Shown here: in pieces, positions 34,201 to 44,527 of the stretch
How the letters are laid out: each line of letters opens with the position of its first letter
Numbering within the stretch: position 1 is the first letter of the stretch
Assembly: GCA_000727475.1 (NCBI GenBank)
Contig: KL647288.1
Span: 528,892-592,891 of the forward strand
DNA length: 64,000 bases
Source: Sarcocystis neurona
Taxonomy: Eukaryota; Apicomplexa; Conoidasida; Eucoccidiorida; Sarcocystidae
Reading direction: 5' to 3'
Made by a program: the position numbers and the translations under genes
The notes under the pieces: generated by a model
Databases searched by the model: none
Told to the model about the DNA's origin: nothing
What the model saw: the letters and a program-made list of their open reading frames with translations, nothing else

Positions 34201-37200
34201 GCTGCATCGGATGCTGCTGCTGCCTTCCCTGCTGCTGCTGCCTTCCCTGCTGCATCGGCTGCCTCGCGTGCGGCGTCGGCTGCGTTGCCTGCTGCATCAG
34301 CTGCTGCTGCTGCGTCAGCTGCTGCTGCTGCATCGGTTGCTGCCGCTGCTGCGTCGGCTGCTGTTGTTGCAGCTGCACCGGTTGTTGCTGCTGTGTTGCC
34401 TCCTGCTGCAACCTTGCCTCCTGCTGCTGTCTTGCCTCCTGCCGCTGTCTTGCCTCCTCCTGCTGCCTTGCCTCCTCCTGCTGCCTTGCTTCGTGCTGCT
34501 GCTGCTGCAGTCGCTGGTGCTCCTGCCTCGCCTGCCACACCGGCTGCTGTTGCGTCTGCTGCATTGGCTGCTGCTGCTGCGTCCGCTGCATCAGCTGCTG
34601 CTGTTTCTGCTGCATCGGCTGCTGCTGCAAAGTCGGCTGCTGCTGCTGCAGCTGCATCGGTTGCTGTTGTTGCCTCGCCTCCTGCCGTTGTCTTGCTTCC
34701 TGTCGCTGCCTTGCCTCCTGCTGCTGCCTTGTCTCCTGCTGCTGCCTTGCCTGCTGCCGCTGCGTCGGCTGCTGCTGCTGCTTTGCCTGCCACATCATCT
34801 GCTGCTGCTGCCTTGCCTGCCACATCGGCCGCTGCTGCTGCCTCGTCTGCTCCTGCTGCGTCGGCTGCTGCTGCTGCCTCGCCTCGTGTGGCTGTCTTGC
34901 CTCCTGCTGCTGCCTTGCCTCCTGCTGCTGCCTTGCCTCCTGCTGCTGCACCAGCTGCTGTTGCTGCCTTGCCTGCCACATCGGCTGCTGCTGCTGCTTT
35001 GCCTGCCACATCGGCTGGTGCTGCTCCATCGACTGCTGCTGCTTCTGCTGTCTCGCCTGCTGCTGCTGCTGCCTCGCCTCCTGTCGCTGCCTTGCCTCCT
35101 GCTGCTGCCTTGCCTCCTGCTGCTGCTTTGTCTCCTGCTGCTGCCTTGCCTCCTGCTGCTGCCTTGCCTCCTGCTGCTGCCNNNNNNNNNNNNNNNNNNN
35201 NNNNNNNNNNNNNNNNNNNNNNNNNNNNNNNNNNNNNNNNNNNNNNNNNNNNNNNNNNNNNNNNNNNNNNNNNNNNNNNNNNNNNNNNNNNNNNNNNNNN
35301 NNNNNNNNNNNNNNNNNNNNNNNNNNNNNNNNNNNNNNNNNNNNNNNNNNNNNNNNNNNNNNNNNNNNNNNNNNNNNNNNNNNNNNNNNNNNNNNNNNNN
35401 NNNNNNNNNNNNNNNNNNNNNNNNNNNNNNNNNNNNNNNNNNNNNNNNNNNNNNNNNNNNNNNNNNNNNNNNNNNNNNNNNNNNNNNNNNNNNNNNNNNN
35501 NNNNNNNNNNNNNNNNNNNNNNNNNNNNNNNNNNNNNNNNNNNNNNNNNNNNNNNNNNNNNNNNNNNNNNNNNNNNNNNNNNNNNNNNNNNNNNNNNNNN
35601 NNNNNNNNNNNNNNNNNNNNNNNNNNNNNNNNNNNNNNNNNNNNNNNNNNNNNNNNNNNNNNNNNNNNNNNNNNNNNNNNNNNNNNNNNNNNNNNNNNNN
35701 NNNNNNNNNNNNNNNNNNNNNNNNNNNNNNNNNNNNNNNNNNNNNNNNNNNNNNNNNNNNNNNNNNNNNNNCTGCTGCTGCTTTGTCTCCTGCTGCTGCC
35801 TTGCCTCCTGCTGCTGCCTTGCCTCCTGCTGCTGCCTTGCCTCCTGCTGCTGCCTTGTCTCCTGCTGCTGCCTTGCCTGCCACATCGGCTGCTGTTGCTG
35901 CGTCGGCCGCTGCTGCTTCTGCTGCGTCGGCTGCTGCTGCTTCTGCTGTATCGGCTGCTGTGTGGGCTGCTGCTGCTTCTCCGGCATCGGCTGCTGCGTG
36001 GGGTGCTGCCGCTGCTGCACCGTCTGCTGCTGTGTTGACTGCTGCTTTTCTTGCGTGTTGCCCACGTCCGCTGCAGCAGCTGCAGGTGCCACGCGTTCGC
36101 TTTGCTGCTGCTGCTGCTGTTCGTCGCGACCTCCCGTGTAGCAGCTGCTGCTCGAGTCGAGACCAGGTGCTTCCAAGCCTCGTGCATACTTCCAGCAAGA
36201 CCTGTTGCCGAACCTGCTATTGCTTTGTGCGCCGGGGCCCTCTCCAACTGTCACATGCGTCAGTTCCTTGCTGCTGCTGCTGCCCCACCCTCTTCGGACA
36301 CCGCTGCGGGTGCCCCAGCTGTTCGCTCCGCTGCTCGTGCTGCTCCATTTGCTGCTTCTCCTCCTCCTCCTCCTGTCGCAGCAATGCGGCGGAGACTGCC
36401 TTCCCTTCTCGAAAGGCAGATAGTCTTCCGCAGCTGCCGTTGCTGTTCCTGCTGCTGTTGCTGTTCCTGCTGTTGTTCCTGCTGCTGTTGCTGCTGCTGG
36501 CGTTGGCACGGCTCTATCTACTGCTATCTTTCCACCTGCGCCAGGCGTGCTTCCTGCTTCTGTAGCTGCTGCTCCTGCTGGGGGGGTTGCTGCAGTGGCT
36601 GCGGCTGCCGTTGCTCGCCTGCCGTTCAGAAGCAGCTCTCGCATGCGAGCGTTGCGCTGCCGCTGCTTTTCATTTGCTGCTGCGTCATGCTCGCAGAAGT
36701 ACAGGTCGTATTCCCCGCCTTTCACTGGCAAAGCAGCAGCAGCATCCGCAGCAGCAGAAGATACGGGAGCAGCTGGTGCCGCTGCAGAAGCTGGAGTAGC
36801 AGCAGCCCGGGCAGCAGCACCAGTAGTAGCAGCAGGAGAGACATGAGCAGCTGGGGCCGCAGGCGCAACAGCCCACCGAGCAACAGGACGCGCAGCAGAA
36901 GAAACGGCAGCAGCAGGAAATACGCGAGCTGCTGAAGCAGTAGGGGCTGCAGCTGACCGAGCACCGGGACGAGCAGCATCAGTCGCTGCGCGGTAAGAAG
37001 GAGACGCAACGTAAACACGAGCAGCAGCAGACCGCTTCATCACTGCAGCGTTACGAAGAAACGATTTATGGGGAGAAGAATCTGCGACGGAGAAAGCTGG
37101 CGCACCAGCGCCTACTTCCGGAGGAAAAGCAGCAGCGGCAGCAGTTCGGGCTGGAGGTGCCTCCCTTGCTGCTATAGTAGCGAAGTGGACCTCAGCAGCA

Positions 37201-37265
37201 GCAGCAGCAGTTCGATTTGCTGCTGCAGCGCGTCCGGACGCGTGCTGTCCTGCTTGCCGCTGCAT
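28112..37265 (-). CDS. TRF4/PAPD5-type non-canonical poly(A) polymerase
   Basis: Template-independent nucleotidyltransferase that adds short A tails to nuclear RNAs for exosome decay. Exon 1 (37265-33392) is Ala- then Gln-rich and ends in LHEECMEFVEWLELSPEE, the helix before the catalytic fold. Exon 2 (31352-30444) continues in phase to VFVFGSSYTGLALPTSDLD: the GS motif and the first two catalytic Asp, then about 250 low-complexity residues. Exon 3 (29458-28976) has RLAYFLRAQ, another insertion, VPVCRFTDAATNIQVDVSF (third Asp), LRPLLLLNKLLLRQQGL and GGVGSFLLFLL. Exon 4 (from 28255) has SFLQQ and LGHALVDFFRYYGCEFNY, the start of the PAP-associated domain; it ends at a GTGGCA donor (28132) or at TGA (28114-28112). 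All junctions are phase 0. The last part of the PAP-associated domain is not located. The N-gap 35182-35771 lies in exon 1. Confidence 0.88.
28259..28293. repeat. (CA)n microsatellite in an intron
   Basis: About 17 CA repeats immediately upstream (in transcript sense) of the acceptor of the fourth poly(A) polymerase exon, where they are transcribed as GT repeats beside the 3' splice site. Confidence 0.9.
28310..28530. repeat. CAG repeat (+) in the poly(A) polymerase intron
   Basis: CAG-rich stretch in the intron 28975-28256, transcribed as CTG. The + strand frame (Gln/Glu-rich, 28180-28533) is probably a shadow, because conserved exons flank it on the minus strand. Confidence 0.75.
29540..30440. 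repeat. Intron of poly(A) polymerase with TATA and GA-rich tracts
   Basis: 29560-29880 is TATA/TACA microsatellite; 30215-30420 is GAGAGAAAGAG on +, i.e. a long pyrimidine tract in transcript sense. Intron from 30443 to 29459. Confidence 0.6.
31370..31800. repeat. 24-bp CAG-type minisatellite in an intron
   Basis: Alternating 24-bp units AGCAGCAGAGAAGCAGCAAT + AGAC and a variant with AACAAAT, at least six copies at 31395-31580, decaying to the right. It lies in the first intron of the poly(A) polymerase (33391-31353), just upstream of the acceptor in transcript sense. Confidence 0.85.
32400..33380. repeat. CTG-type repeats within the first poly(A) polymerase intron
   Basis: Coding-like minus frames (32954-32403 and 33459-32815) are Gln/Ala-rich, with five 15-bp copies at 33191-33275 reading ASTVA on minus. 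Because exon 1 joins exon 2 in phase exactly where homologues are continuous, this stretch is best read as intron; an alternative exon is possible. 32090-32350 is non-repetitive. Confidence 0.6.
34700..36060 (-). repeat. 18-bp minisatellite encoding QQQEAR hexapeptides
   Basis: Repeats of GGCAGCAGCAGGAGGCAA (minus sense) read QQQEAR, with QQQETK and QRQEAR variants, on both sides of the gap. It lies within exon 1 of the poly(A) polymerase, among PMWQA and PTQQ blocks. Confidence 0.9.
35182..35771. other. Assembly gap (590 N)
   Basis: Run of N flanked on both sides by the same 18-bp repeat, so the missing bases are most likely more copies. The reading frame differs by one base across it. Confidence 0.98.
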
Positions 37266-38020
37266 GCTTCACAGTCCGTAAGCTTTTTCTTCTTTTTTCT
37301 GCTGCGGCTGCAGCTTCTGTCATCCTCGCTTCCATGCGCTGCTTCTCCGCGGTGTATGTACACCTGCGGTCCTCATAAGTTCTTCAACGACAAGAAGCGC
37401 GTCCTCGCGAAAGCAGCCGCGTCCTGTACGTCAGGGAAACGCTTTTCGCCTTCCTTCTCCATCCGGCAGGTCGAATGTCGCTGCATATTCTCCGTATTCC
37501 CAACTCCTACAAATTTCTTCCACCCGCACCCGGCGCGCAGAGAAACGAAAGTGGAAACCCAACGTCGTCCCGCCGCAGCGACGGAAGATAGACCCAGCAG
37601 GAGATGCGTCTGGTTCGGCAGGAGCGAAGCCTTTTCTGTCTTCTGGTGGGTCACACAGCAGCACCACGAGTGTGCCAACAGGAGCGGCAGAAGATTTGCA
37701 GCAGCAACTGCAACAGCAGCAGTAGCCAGATGCTACGCAGCAGCTGCAGCAGAAGACCTTTCAAGCAAGAGGACGCTTGCCTTGCGGGCAGGAGCAGCCC
37801 GCCGAACACAGCAGCAGCAGCAGCGACTGTAACGGCAGTAGCAGCCGCGGAAGCAGGTCCGTCGCGCCAGCAACAGGAACAGCAGCAGCAGTAGCAGCAG
37901 CAGGAGCGGCAGCAGCAGCAGCGGTAGGAGGAGTCCCAGCAGCAGCAGTAGAGGCAGCGGCATTCGCAACGATGTTGGACGAATCGCGTGTAGGAGAATA
38001 TGTAGCCTCGAAATAAAGAA
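37265..38020. other. Upstream region of the poly(A) polymerase
   Basis: Presumed leader or promoter of the minus-strand gene, or part of a neighbouring + gene: 37600-37990 has CAG in + sense with Ala/Ser frames (37068-37832 and 37777-38016). No TATA-like or initiator signal can be distinguished. Confidence 0.3.
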
Positions 38021-38617
38021 GGTGTCTTCACAGGCGCGAGAAGATGTAAAAGGACAGAAGCGGATGAAGCGGAGGGGCGGGGAGACCGGGACAGGGAGGG
38101 GGAAGGAGAGAAGCAAGATGTTGAGGCAGAGACGGCGGATGGACGACGGGTCGGCAGGAAAGACAAACGGCAGGGAGAAGAAGAGTAAGAGACCCTTGCA
38201 AGGAATTCTTTGCGAGGTCCCGAAACAAGGACGGCAGGGGGCGGAACCGTCACGGAGGGCCCAAGGACAGATGGGGAGGACGAGGTCGCAGAAAAGTCTC
38301 TTCGGCGTGTGGGGGACCGTGGAAGCAGAAGTGTGGAAGGAGACCCGAGGAGAGAAGAATTACAAGGGAATGACGCTGTGGCGGTGTCGAGAGTACCGTC
38401 GGGGGAAGGGGAGAGAGGGAGGGGAAAAGAGAAAAAGCGGCGAAAGTCGGAAATCGCGACAAACCAAGTGAATGGTAAAGGCAAGTAACACTCAAGGCTC
38501 AGAAAAGAAAGAGAATGAGACAGGTGTTGACAATTCAGCCACGCAACACCTGCGGCAAACTCGGACAACCAACACGGCCGCCCTCCCGTACCTCGTCTCC
38601 TCTCCACAGGAAAGCGA

Positions 38618-39323
38618 ATGGTTTCCTTACGAAGAATGCAGGAAATCCGCCCTAAAGAAGGGTGTCGAGGAAGGCTGGCCGTGAGCAGGAACCGTCTGCC
38701 CGTACGCCCTGCTCGCTTTCGTGAGGCAGAGAGGGCGAGCGGGAGAGAGAAAAAAATTACAAGCTTTTTCCTCGGGTATTTCCTCCGCAGGAGAACTAGC
38801 TGGCTGCTGGCATCGACGGCGGCCGGGTTCCGAACACCGATGATGCTGTGTCGCCGTTTCTTCTCTCTTTCTGCCGCCACACCGGCTGAAAACGAAGCAG
38901 AGGGGAAATGCAAGAAAGAGAAGCACGCAACAATCCACAGGCTTGCTAAGGACGAGAGGAAAATGCGACACTACATGCGCACTCTTCCCACTTGCTGTAC
39001 AGGAGGGGAGGCGCCGGCTGGGGAGTCGGCGGCGGCAGGAAAACGGCGGCTTCTCAGCTGCAGCAGCAAGAGGTAAAACAGCAACAGCAGCAGCAGCAGA
39101 GCAGCGATGCACGAGCCGCCCCTCGCCGCTGCAAAAGGACACCACAAGAGACCTGAAACAGCAGCAGCACGACAGCATTAGCACAATAGCAGCAGCAGCA
39201 ACGGCAGCAGCAGCAACGGCAGCAACAGCAACAGCAGCAGCAGCAGCAACGGAAACAGCAGAGTAGCAACAGCGTCGGCAGGGCAATAGGACCAGCAGCA
39301 GCAGCGCAGCAGAGCAGCTACAC

Positions 39324-39357
<34 letters not shown>

Positions 39358-39562
39358 CGAGCAGCACCAGCAGCAACAGCAGCAGCAGCAGCCGAGCAGC
39401 AAGAGTATGAGCAGCAGAGCAGCGGCGGCAGCAGGGCTACCGGAGGTGGCGGCAGCGGCAGCAGCTGCAACGCCCCCTCCCCTCATGGGCGCAGGCGGAG
39501 AAGAGCCGCGAGCGAGCGGCGCAGTACTACAGCCAGAGAGAGTTGAGCAGCAAGCGCAGCAG
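38618..39562 (+). CDS. Candidate repeat gene, unidentified
   Basis: 38618-39076 (+) has a non-repetitive, basic segment (PAENEAEGKCKKEKHATIHR). From 39056 the CAG tract is in + sense, with Ala and Gln/Ser frames; the Ala frame leaves the repeat as LPEVAAAAAAATPPPLMGAG and stops near 39562. Junctions are not defined. The 3' end would lie just 30 bp from the oppositely oriented gene ending at 39596 (convergent). The minus frames are Leu/Cys shadows. Confidence 0.35.
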
Positions 39563-39595
39563 TAAAGAATAGAACGAACAGCTTCTCGAGGCACA

Positions 39596-40453
39596 TCAGG
39601 AGAAGCGTGTGAAGCGGAAGGAGGCGGTCGCTCGCAGCAGCTGGAGAGGAGAACGAAGCGGTGGCAAGGTCACTCCATCACTTGGAGTAGACACGCAACT
39701 TTTCCCCGCTACTTTAGCAGAACACGACTTGTACAGACCTGTGTAGACACGTCACGTATGAACACCACAAAAGTGTGGCCGATCGTGCGAGCACACACCG
39801 GCCGACTTCTACTCGATCACCGCACGTATATCTCTTCTGTAACGGCTGCAGCTGCTGGGAAGTTCGCGTACGTCCAAGACACACCCCGTACGGGAATTTG
39901 CACTTCTACAGAGCCGAAGACAAACATATACGTGGCCCGTCTCCATACAGCCGCCTTCTCCGGCGGTGTCTACATGAGCTTTAACACGCAGAAAAAGAAG
40001 AGAGTGGATATCTCTATCGTTTTACGTGTACTTGTCCCTTCTTATGTTGTGTTGGAGACTCTTTGCATATGTGAAAGGGCACTTTTGAGCAACAATCAGA
40101 ACGCACGCAGTCGTGAAGCCACACATACACCTGTAAGTAGTACCAGTAGTAGGACTGTAGTCGTCGTCGTTGTAGTAGTACTGCAGTTGTTGCAGTAGTA
40201 GTAGTACTAGTAGTAGTAGCAGTACTGGTAGTAGTAGTAGTAGTAGCGCAGTAGTAGCAGCGTAGTAGTAGTGGAATTGGTACGGGTAGTAGCAGTAGTG
40301 GTAATGGTAGTAGTAGTAGTAGCGTTAGTAGTAGTAATAGCAGTAGTGGTAGTAGCACCGGTAGTAGTACTGGTAATAGGAGCAGCCGTAGTAGTAGTGG
40401 TAACAGTAGTAGTAGTAGTAGTAGCGGTAGTTGTAGTAATAGTAGTAGTAGTG

Positions 40454-40493
<40 letters not shown>

Positions 40494-41974
40494 CGGTAGC
40501 AGTGGTAGTGGTGGTACTGGTGGTAGCGGTCGTAGTAGTCGTAGTAGTAGCAATAACAGTTATAGTAGTAGTAATACGAATAGTAGTAATAATAGTAGTA
40601 ATAGCGGTAATACTCCAGCAGTAGTAGTAGTAGTACTAAGAGGAGTGGCAGTACTAATAAAATTGTAATCCCGGTGGCGGTAGTGAAGTAGGAGGAGGGG
40701 AGGCGTAGGTGTATCGCAGTTGTACTGGGTAAGAGGAGGAGGAGGAGAACCGGTATTGTACTAGGGGTAGTAACAGGAGTATTGTAGCAGTAGTATTAGG
40801 TGTATTACTATCAGTATTGTGATAAACGTTGTAGTATGCTTAGTACACTGTAGGAGTAGTAGTAGAAGCATTGGGAGTACTGCTACAGTAGTAGTTTTAG
40901 TGGTAGTAAGAGTAGTGGTAGTAGTAGAGAGGCAGATTTAGTAGTAGTAGTAGTATTAGTAGTAGTAGCAGTAGTAGCAGTAGTAGTAGTAGTGCTAGTA
41001 GTACTACGGCTGTAGTAGTAGTAGTTGCGGTAGTAGGATTGTATGGGCAGATTTGGTAGTAGTAGTAGTAATTCTAGTACCAGTGTTGTTGTAGTAGTGT
41101 TAATAGTAGTGTTGGGGCAGATTTAGTTGTTGTTATAACAGTAGAAGTAGTAGTGCTAGTACTAGTAGTAGTATTGTAGTTGTGGTAGAAGCAGTACTGT
41201 AGAAGCCGGAATGCAGAAGCAGTATTTTAGTAGTAGATGTAGCGGCAGTCATGGTAGCAATATACTAGTAGTAGTAGTAGGAGTCGTCGTTCACGTGCCC
41301 CGGACCGTGTAATACGGGAAAAAAAACTCTTTGTAATATATTTGAGCACATTTCGAGAGGTAAACGCTTTGGGCCAAGGATCGTGCAAATCTCTGTGTAG
41401 GGTCGCCTCCTGCTGATTCGCAAGAAACTCCGGGATGTCATGTGCGGAGAAAAACGCACACGCTTTGCTGTCGGAAGCCCCCTATGTTGCGGCTAGACTG
41501 TATGATACGTATTTTTTGTTGAGGGGCAGGAGACAAATCTTCCGAAGTGGAATGTGTTGGAGACACACTTCGTCCTGATACGTACGTCGGTATCGAGATA
41601 CTGCCGGCGTCGAGTCACCTACGTGTGATGCAAATTACTTGTAGGAAAGAAAGAATGCAAATTAATTCCACACCTGCAATGGAGAACACGTTGAAGACCG
41701 ACTGAACGCGGCGACCGTACAGCGTCATGCGGAGGTGTATATACAGCCGCAGACAAAACGTGGCCATACGTCTGCGCACTGCCACAATAAGTGGGAAGTC
41801 AAATAAGAAGTGTTCGGGATGGGGCGACGCAATGCTTTGACGCACAAAGGAGATGAAACGCAGATATAAAGATGCGCACACGTGCAGAGACAGTTCTACT
41901 GAGACAAGCCCGAACCTACACGGATCCGCTGGGGTACAAACGCATGGACAACCTGCTGTGCTTGCACAACGCAT
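39596..41974 (-). CDS. Four-exon gene, about 228-residue protein, unidentified
   Basis: Complete phase-consistent model: 41974-41674 (ATG to GCAG|GTGTGG), 41467-41316 (to GTATTA), 39969-39821 (to GTGATC), 39680-39596 (TGA). The second exon fits only one frame at both ends. The N-terminus is Cys-rich, then a basic amphipathic region (VRRRMATFCLRLYIHLRMTL), KRVRFSPHMTSRSFLRISRR, and a segment that reads like beta strands (TYMFVFGSVEVQIPVRGVSW). No homopolymer runs except AAAA. Intron 2 (1.35 kb) holds the GTA array. Exons upstream of 41974 are possible. I do not recognise the family. Confidence 0.5.
40136..41285. repeat. (GTA)n array, about 1.1 kb
   Basis: Imperfect GTA/TAG/AGT triplets with scattered substitutions, in the second intron of the minus-strand gene; transcribed as TAC/CTA repeats. 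It is the only long non-CAG trinucleotide array in the window besides the short TAC run at 5266. Confidence 0.95.
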
Positions 41975-42153
41975 GAACGCTCACAAAAATGTACAAAGAC
42001 GGTCATGGAGAGTCTCGTTTAGCGGCAGCTGAACAAATGTGCAAACCTTCAGGAGATCTGTGTATTTGCCTCGTTATTCTTCTCAAAGGCAAAGGCAGTT
42101 GCGGTACCCATGACAACACCAAATACATAATCAGAGGGAAGCGATGCAGATGA

Positions 42154-42159
42154 GTATAC

Positions 42160-42200
<41 letters not shown>

Positions 42201-42210
42201 CAGAGAGACT
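42154..42210. repeat. (TA)n-(GA)n compound microsatellite
   Basis: TATATATA run passing directly into GAGAGAGAG. The adjacent + frame 42232-42420 has CAG-encoded Ser runs; no gene is defined. Confidence 0.95.
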
Positions 42211-42295
42211 GTCGCGTCGTGCGTCCGGCAGGTGTTGCCGGTAGCAGCTCCCGTGACTGGCAGCAGCAGCAGCAGCGGCAGCGGCAGGTGCTGCT

Positions 42296-42560
42296 TCAGT
42301 AGCAGCTGCGCTCAGACATTAGCAGCAGAGGCGCCAGGTGTGCCAATAACACAAAGAAATCTTCCCTGCTACCTGCAGAATAACGTGAGTCGTCTTGTTG
42401 CGCGCGCGGGTTGGGAGTAGAGCAGGAGAAGAGGCACACGTGGTTTCCGGAAGGCTTCTTTGTTTGAAGGAAAACGACTAAACAGCATGGCCCCAACTTC
42501 TCTATTTGCTGCCAGTTTTCCACCCCAAGTTCTTCACTTGCTGTGTATCTGAGAGATGCG
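42296..42560 (-). CDS. Candidate exon, unidentified
   Basis: After an AG near 42563, one minus frame reads AVFASLRYTASEELGVENWQ and continues through a Cys/Leu segment for over 60 codons. Balanced composition, no repeats. Upstream minus frames (42534-42773, 42790-42999, 42971-43159) may hold companion exons but are mixed with TATA microsatellites. Confidence 0.3.
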
Positions 42561-43149
42561 AAAACAGCACCTGCAGTACGCAGGGATCGCTACTAAGTTA
42601 CCGCACTGCAGTAAGTGAAATTCAATAAGGAGGCGTCCTTTCAACATTATGTATAGACCTTGCTTTGAGAATACAAGATAATTGAAGAGCTTGCATACGT
42701 ATTTCTGTAAACGTGTTTGCATCCACATATGTATATATATATGAATGGATATGAACACGCCAGAAATATTCATACCACGTCATAAATATTTATATATATG
42801 TATATAAATGGAGACACATGTATATATTAAATGCGTATTTGTGCACATATGTACATAGATATGTACGTACGTAAGAGCAAACGACGCGATTCTGCTTCTG
42901 TAGCTGCGTACACATTAGAAGGTACTCGTAACAGATTTTTTTGCTAAACAGAAGATTGTGTATGTGCACTTTAATCAACAGGCACGACACGCCGGACAAT
43001 ATCCGTGTATTTGAACACCGGCAAGAGTGTCTGGATAATTTTTAGACGGCCGTACTCACCTTTGTCCACCCTGTTCTCCTGTAGCCATGTATTTATATAT
43101 ATATATATACGTGTATATGCACACATGTGCGTCCACAACACATTTAAGT

Positions 43150-43860
43150 GACCAAACACAAGAACGAATTTCCCAGGCCCTCCACTGGCTGCTGCTGCTC
43201 CTGCGTAATTATCTTGGCGTGCCTCCGGATTCGCCTTTTCCTGCGGGCAGTGTGGCTGCTGCCGCTCCTTTGTCCAACTTGCAGGTGCTGTGCTGCATTT
43301 CTGTGTCGTTCGGCAGTTGTACGTCTACAGCAGTTTTATTGCTGCTTTTTCTTCTGTGTCTATCTCAGGCAAGGCCAGCCTTCCTGCTCCGGCTAATCAT
43401 ACTGCTGTCAGCGACTCCAGTAGTGCTGCTGCAGCAGTTCCTGTTAGTGGTGCTAAAGCTCATTTGCTGGAGTGGAAGTCGTCTAACATATATTCAGCTG
43501 CGTACCCTTCTTGCATTTGCGCTATTGTGCGTACGCTAAAGAGGAAGGCGCAGTAGCAGCTGCTCCTCTGCCGCAATTGCTGCTGGCGCGAGTGTATCTC
43601 TCTCGTTGTTGGTTCCGATGCGCATAAGTACGGATATGTCGCTCGCTGACGTGAGATGGAAATATAGGCTCTCGTCAGCAATTTCTGCTAGATTGGTGTT
43701 CCTCTGCTTGCTCGTAGTGCGCTGTAGTATCTCGTCACTTCCCCTGTCTCTTCGACAACGTGTCGCCGTCCATGATCCTACTATGAGTACTTGAAAAAGT
43801 GGTTTATCTTTTCTGCAACGCAGCTGCTGTTCGGTGCTCTTTTTCGAACTGCTCTTCAAA
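43150..43860 (-). CDS. Candidate gene fragment, unidentified
   Basis: The minus frame 43859-43536 (107 codons, including NLAEIADESLYFHLTSASDI) has mixed composition and ends Ala/Leu-rich. An adjacent frame carries TIAQMQEGYAAEYMLDDFHS. CAG lies in minus sense at 43190 and 43420-43440. The + strand frame 43087-43539 is Leu-rich and looks like a shadow. Splice structure unresolved. Confidence 0.3.
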
Positions 43861-44527
43861 TATGCCTGCGCTGCAGTTGTATTCCAGTCGCTCAGCTGCT
43901 ACGAGGAATCCATCTTCCTAGGAGGCTAGCCTACACTTGGCTTCTTTCTGTGTTCCCTGCTTCTGCCCAGTAATCGTCGAAAAACCTTTTCGTCAGCTTT
44001 CTCTTCCTCAACTCGGTCCCCAGATTCTCTCTGGTCCGCATGGCTCTACACTTCTGCCTCTTCACTAGTACTAGACGCTAGTGCGCATTGCCCTGTGAAG
44101 ATGACTCTATGGATTTTGCCCTATAGTGATCCTTCCCTCAATTCACCTGTCAACCTCGCCAGTGTCACTCTACTCTTTCTGTTCTCTTGTCGACTACATT
44201 TATATCCTTGTTTCCAAGTGTTTTACCCCACCGCCGTCTCTCGATTCGAGCTGCTTTTTCATTCATCAGCATCCGTCAAAGATAAGTTATACACCTTCTT
44301 CGCCTTCAAATGATTTAATCTGCTAACGCCCTTCTCGTCGGTTCCCTTTTCACTCCTGTCCTTCTTCTCGCCCTTTACATTCCATCTGCGTTGGTCCCTT
44401 GTGTCCCTCACTTTTTCCACGTCGACCTCCCTTCTCTGCCAACATTCCGCAATGGATTCTTTCCTACCCTTCGCAGTACTTGCTTATCTGTAGGTGTTTC
44501 ATAGCGTGACTTCATCTCTACGTAACA

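Noticed and set aside
33643..36141. Very long + strand Ala-rich frame opposite the poly(A) polymerase
   Set aside because: Shadow of the Gln/Ala repeat; conserved exons on the minus strand fix the coding strand.
32960..36565. 1,201-codon + strand Leu-rich frame
   Set aside because: CTG read in the Leu phase antisense to the same gene; it also runs through the N-gap.
3431..37265. A co-regulated RNA-processing cluster (TGS1 and TRF4-like genes in one window)
   Set aside because: They are 24 kb apart with unrelated genes between them; proximity alone is not evidence.
41300..41490. Attractive alternative frame containing SAHDIPEFLANQQ, resembling a histidine phosphatase SAHD motif
   Set aside because: Splice phases on both sides fit only the KRVRFSPHM frame; the resemblance is limited to four residues.
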